From Indibacter alkaliphilus LW1 (lineage in GTDB: Bacteria; Bacteroidota; Bacteroidia; Cytophagales; Cyclobacteriaceae), in NCBI RefSeq assembly GCF_000295935.2, contig NZ_ALWO02000021.1, forward strand, positions 1-42,461: a stretch of 42,461 bases of DNA, read 5' to 3'. The notes beneath the pieces were generated by a model. The model ran no database searches. It saw only the letters and a list, made by a program, of their open reading frames with translations, and was not told the origin of the DNA. This document shows, piece after piece, positions 42,414-42,461 of the stretch. The translations under genes and the position numbers were made by a program. The first letter of the stretch is position 1, and each line of letters opens with the position of its first letter.

Positions 42414-42461
42414 ATTATTTCAAAAATTTCTTTTAAATGGACACTATCCCGATAAGTGTGT

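Overview
The window looks like chromosome or integrated-element DNA from a Bacteroidota bacterium, most likely a Cytophagales/Cyclobacteriaceae relative. The main evidence is a SusC/SusD pair, an RteC-type regulator, a Bacteroidetes-type conjugative-transposon tra operon (TraE to TraN), a DUF6520-like peptide, scarce Shine-Dalgarno sequences and short degenerate intergenic repeats. No rRNA, tRNA or full CRISPR array was seen.

Region 1 (1-9.3 kb) is a type I CRISPR-Cas locus, I-B-like in gene content and transcribed leftwards: cas6, then a second cas6, cas5, HD-cas3, a divergent cas8, cas7, a helical protein of unknown function, and the start of cas4 at the window edge. A two-gene cassette on the opposite strand, whose first product carries a JAMM-like metal motif, separates the two cas6 genes. 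The short spacer in front of it holds two copies of a 17-bp motif 63 bp apart, then a strong terminator-like hairpin.

Region 2 (9.3-15.4 kb) is an AT-rich, defence-island-like segment bracketed by two direct copies of a roughly 300-bp repeat. It carries a Zeta-toxin-like P-loop kinase with an overlapping 55-aa upstream ORF, a helical protein of unknown function and a protein with a histidine-kinase-type ATPase placed between two STAS-like segments. An XRE regulator and a candidate 144-nt structured RNA lie just beyond the second repeat.

Region 3 (15.4-26.2 kb) starts with repeat-rich intergenic DNA and continues with an exported TlpA-like thioredoxin, SusC, SusD, a DUF6520-like small exported peptide, a MauE/DoxX-like membrane protein, a Crp-like regulator and RteC. 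The thioredoxin fold, the two-cysteine peptide and the MauE protein suggest an envelope disulfide theme beside the outer-membrane importer.

Region 4 (26.2-30.3 kb) has a MITE-like element with an 8-bp target duplication, REP-like hairpins, a lone receiver protein, an OmpR-type regulator and a histidine kinase. The kinase is divergent from a small cysteine-rich exported peptide, with a 21-bp dyad between them.

Region 5 (30.3-40.8 kb) is a tightly packed tra operon encoding a VirB4-type ATPase and core type IV secretion proteins, including three related TraI/TerB-like genes in a row. TraO-TraQ, a relaxase and a coupling protein are not in the window. Region 6 (40.8-42.5 kb) is very AT-rich and encodes a 57-aa peptide with a double-glycine leader, followed by two paralogous small proteins of unknown function.
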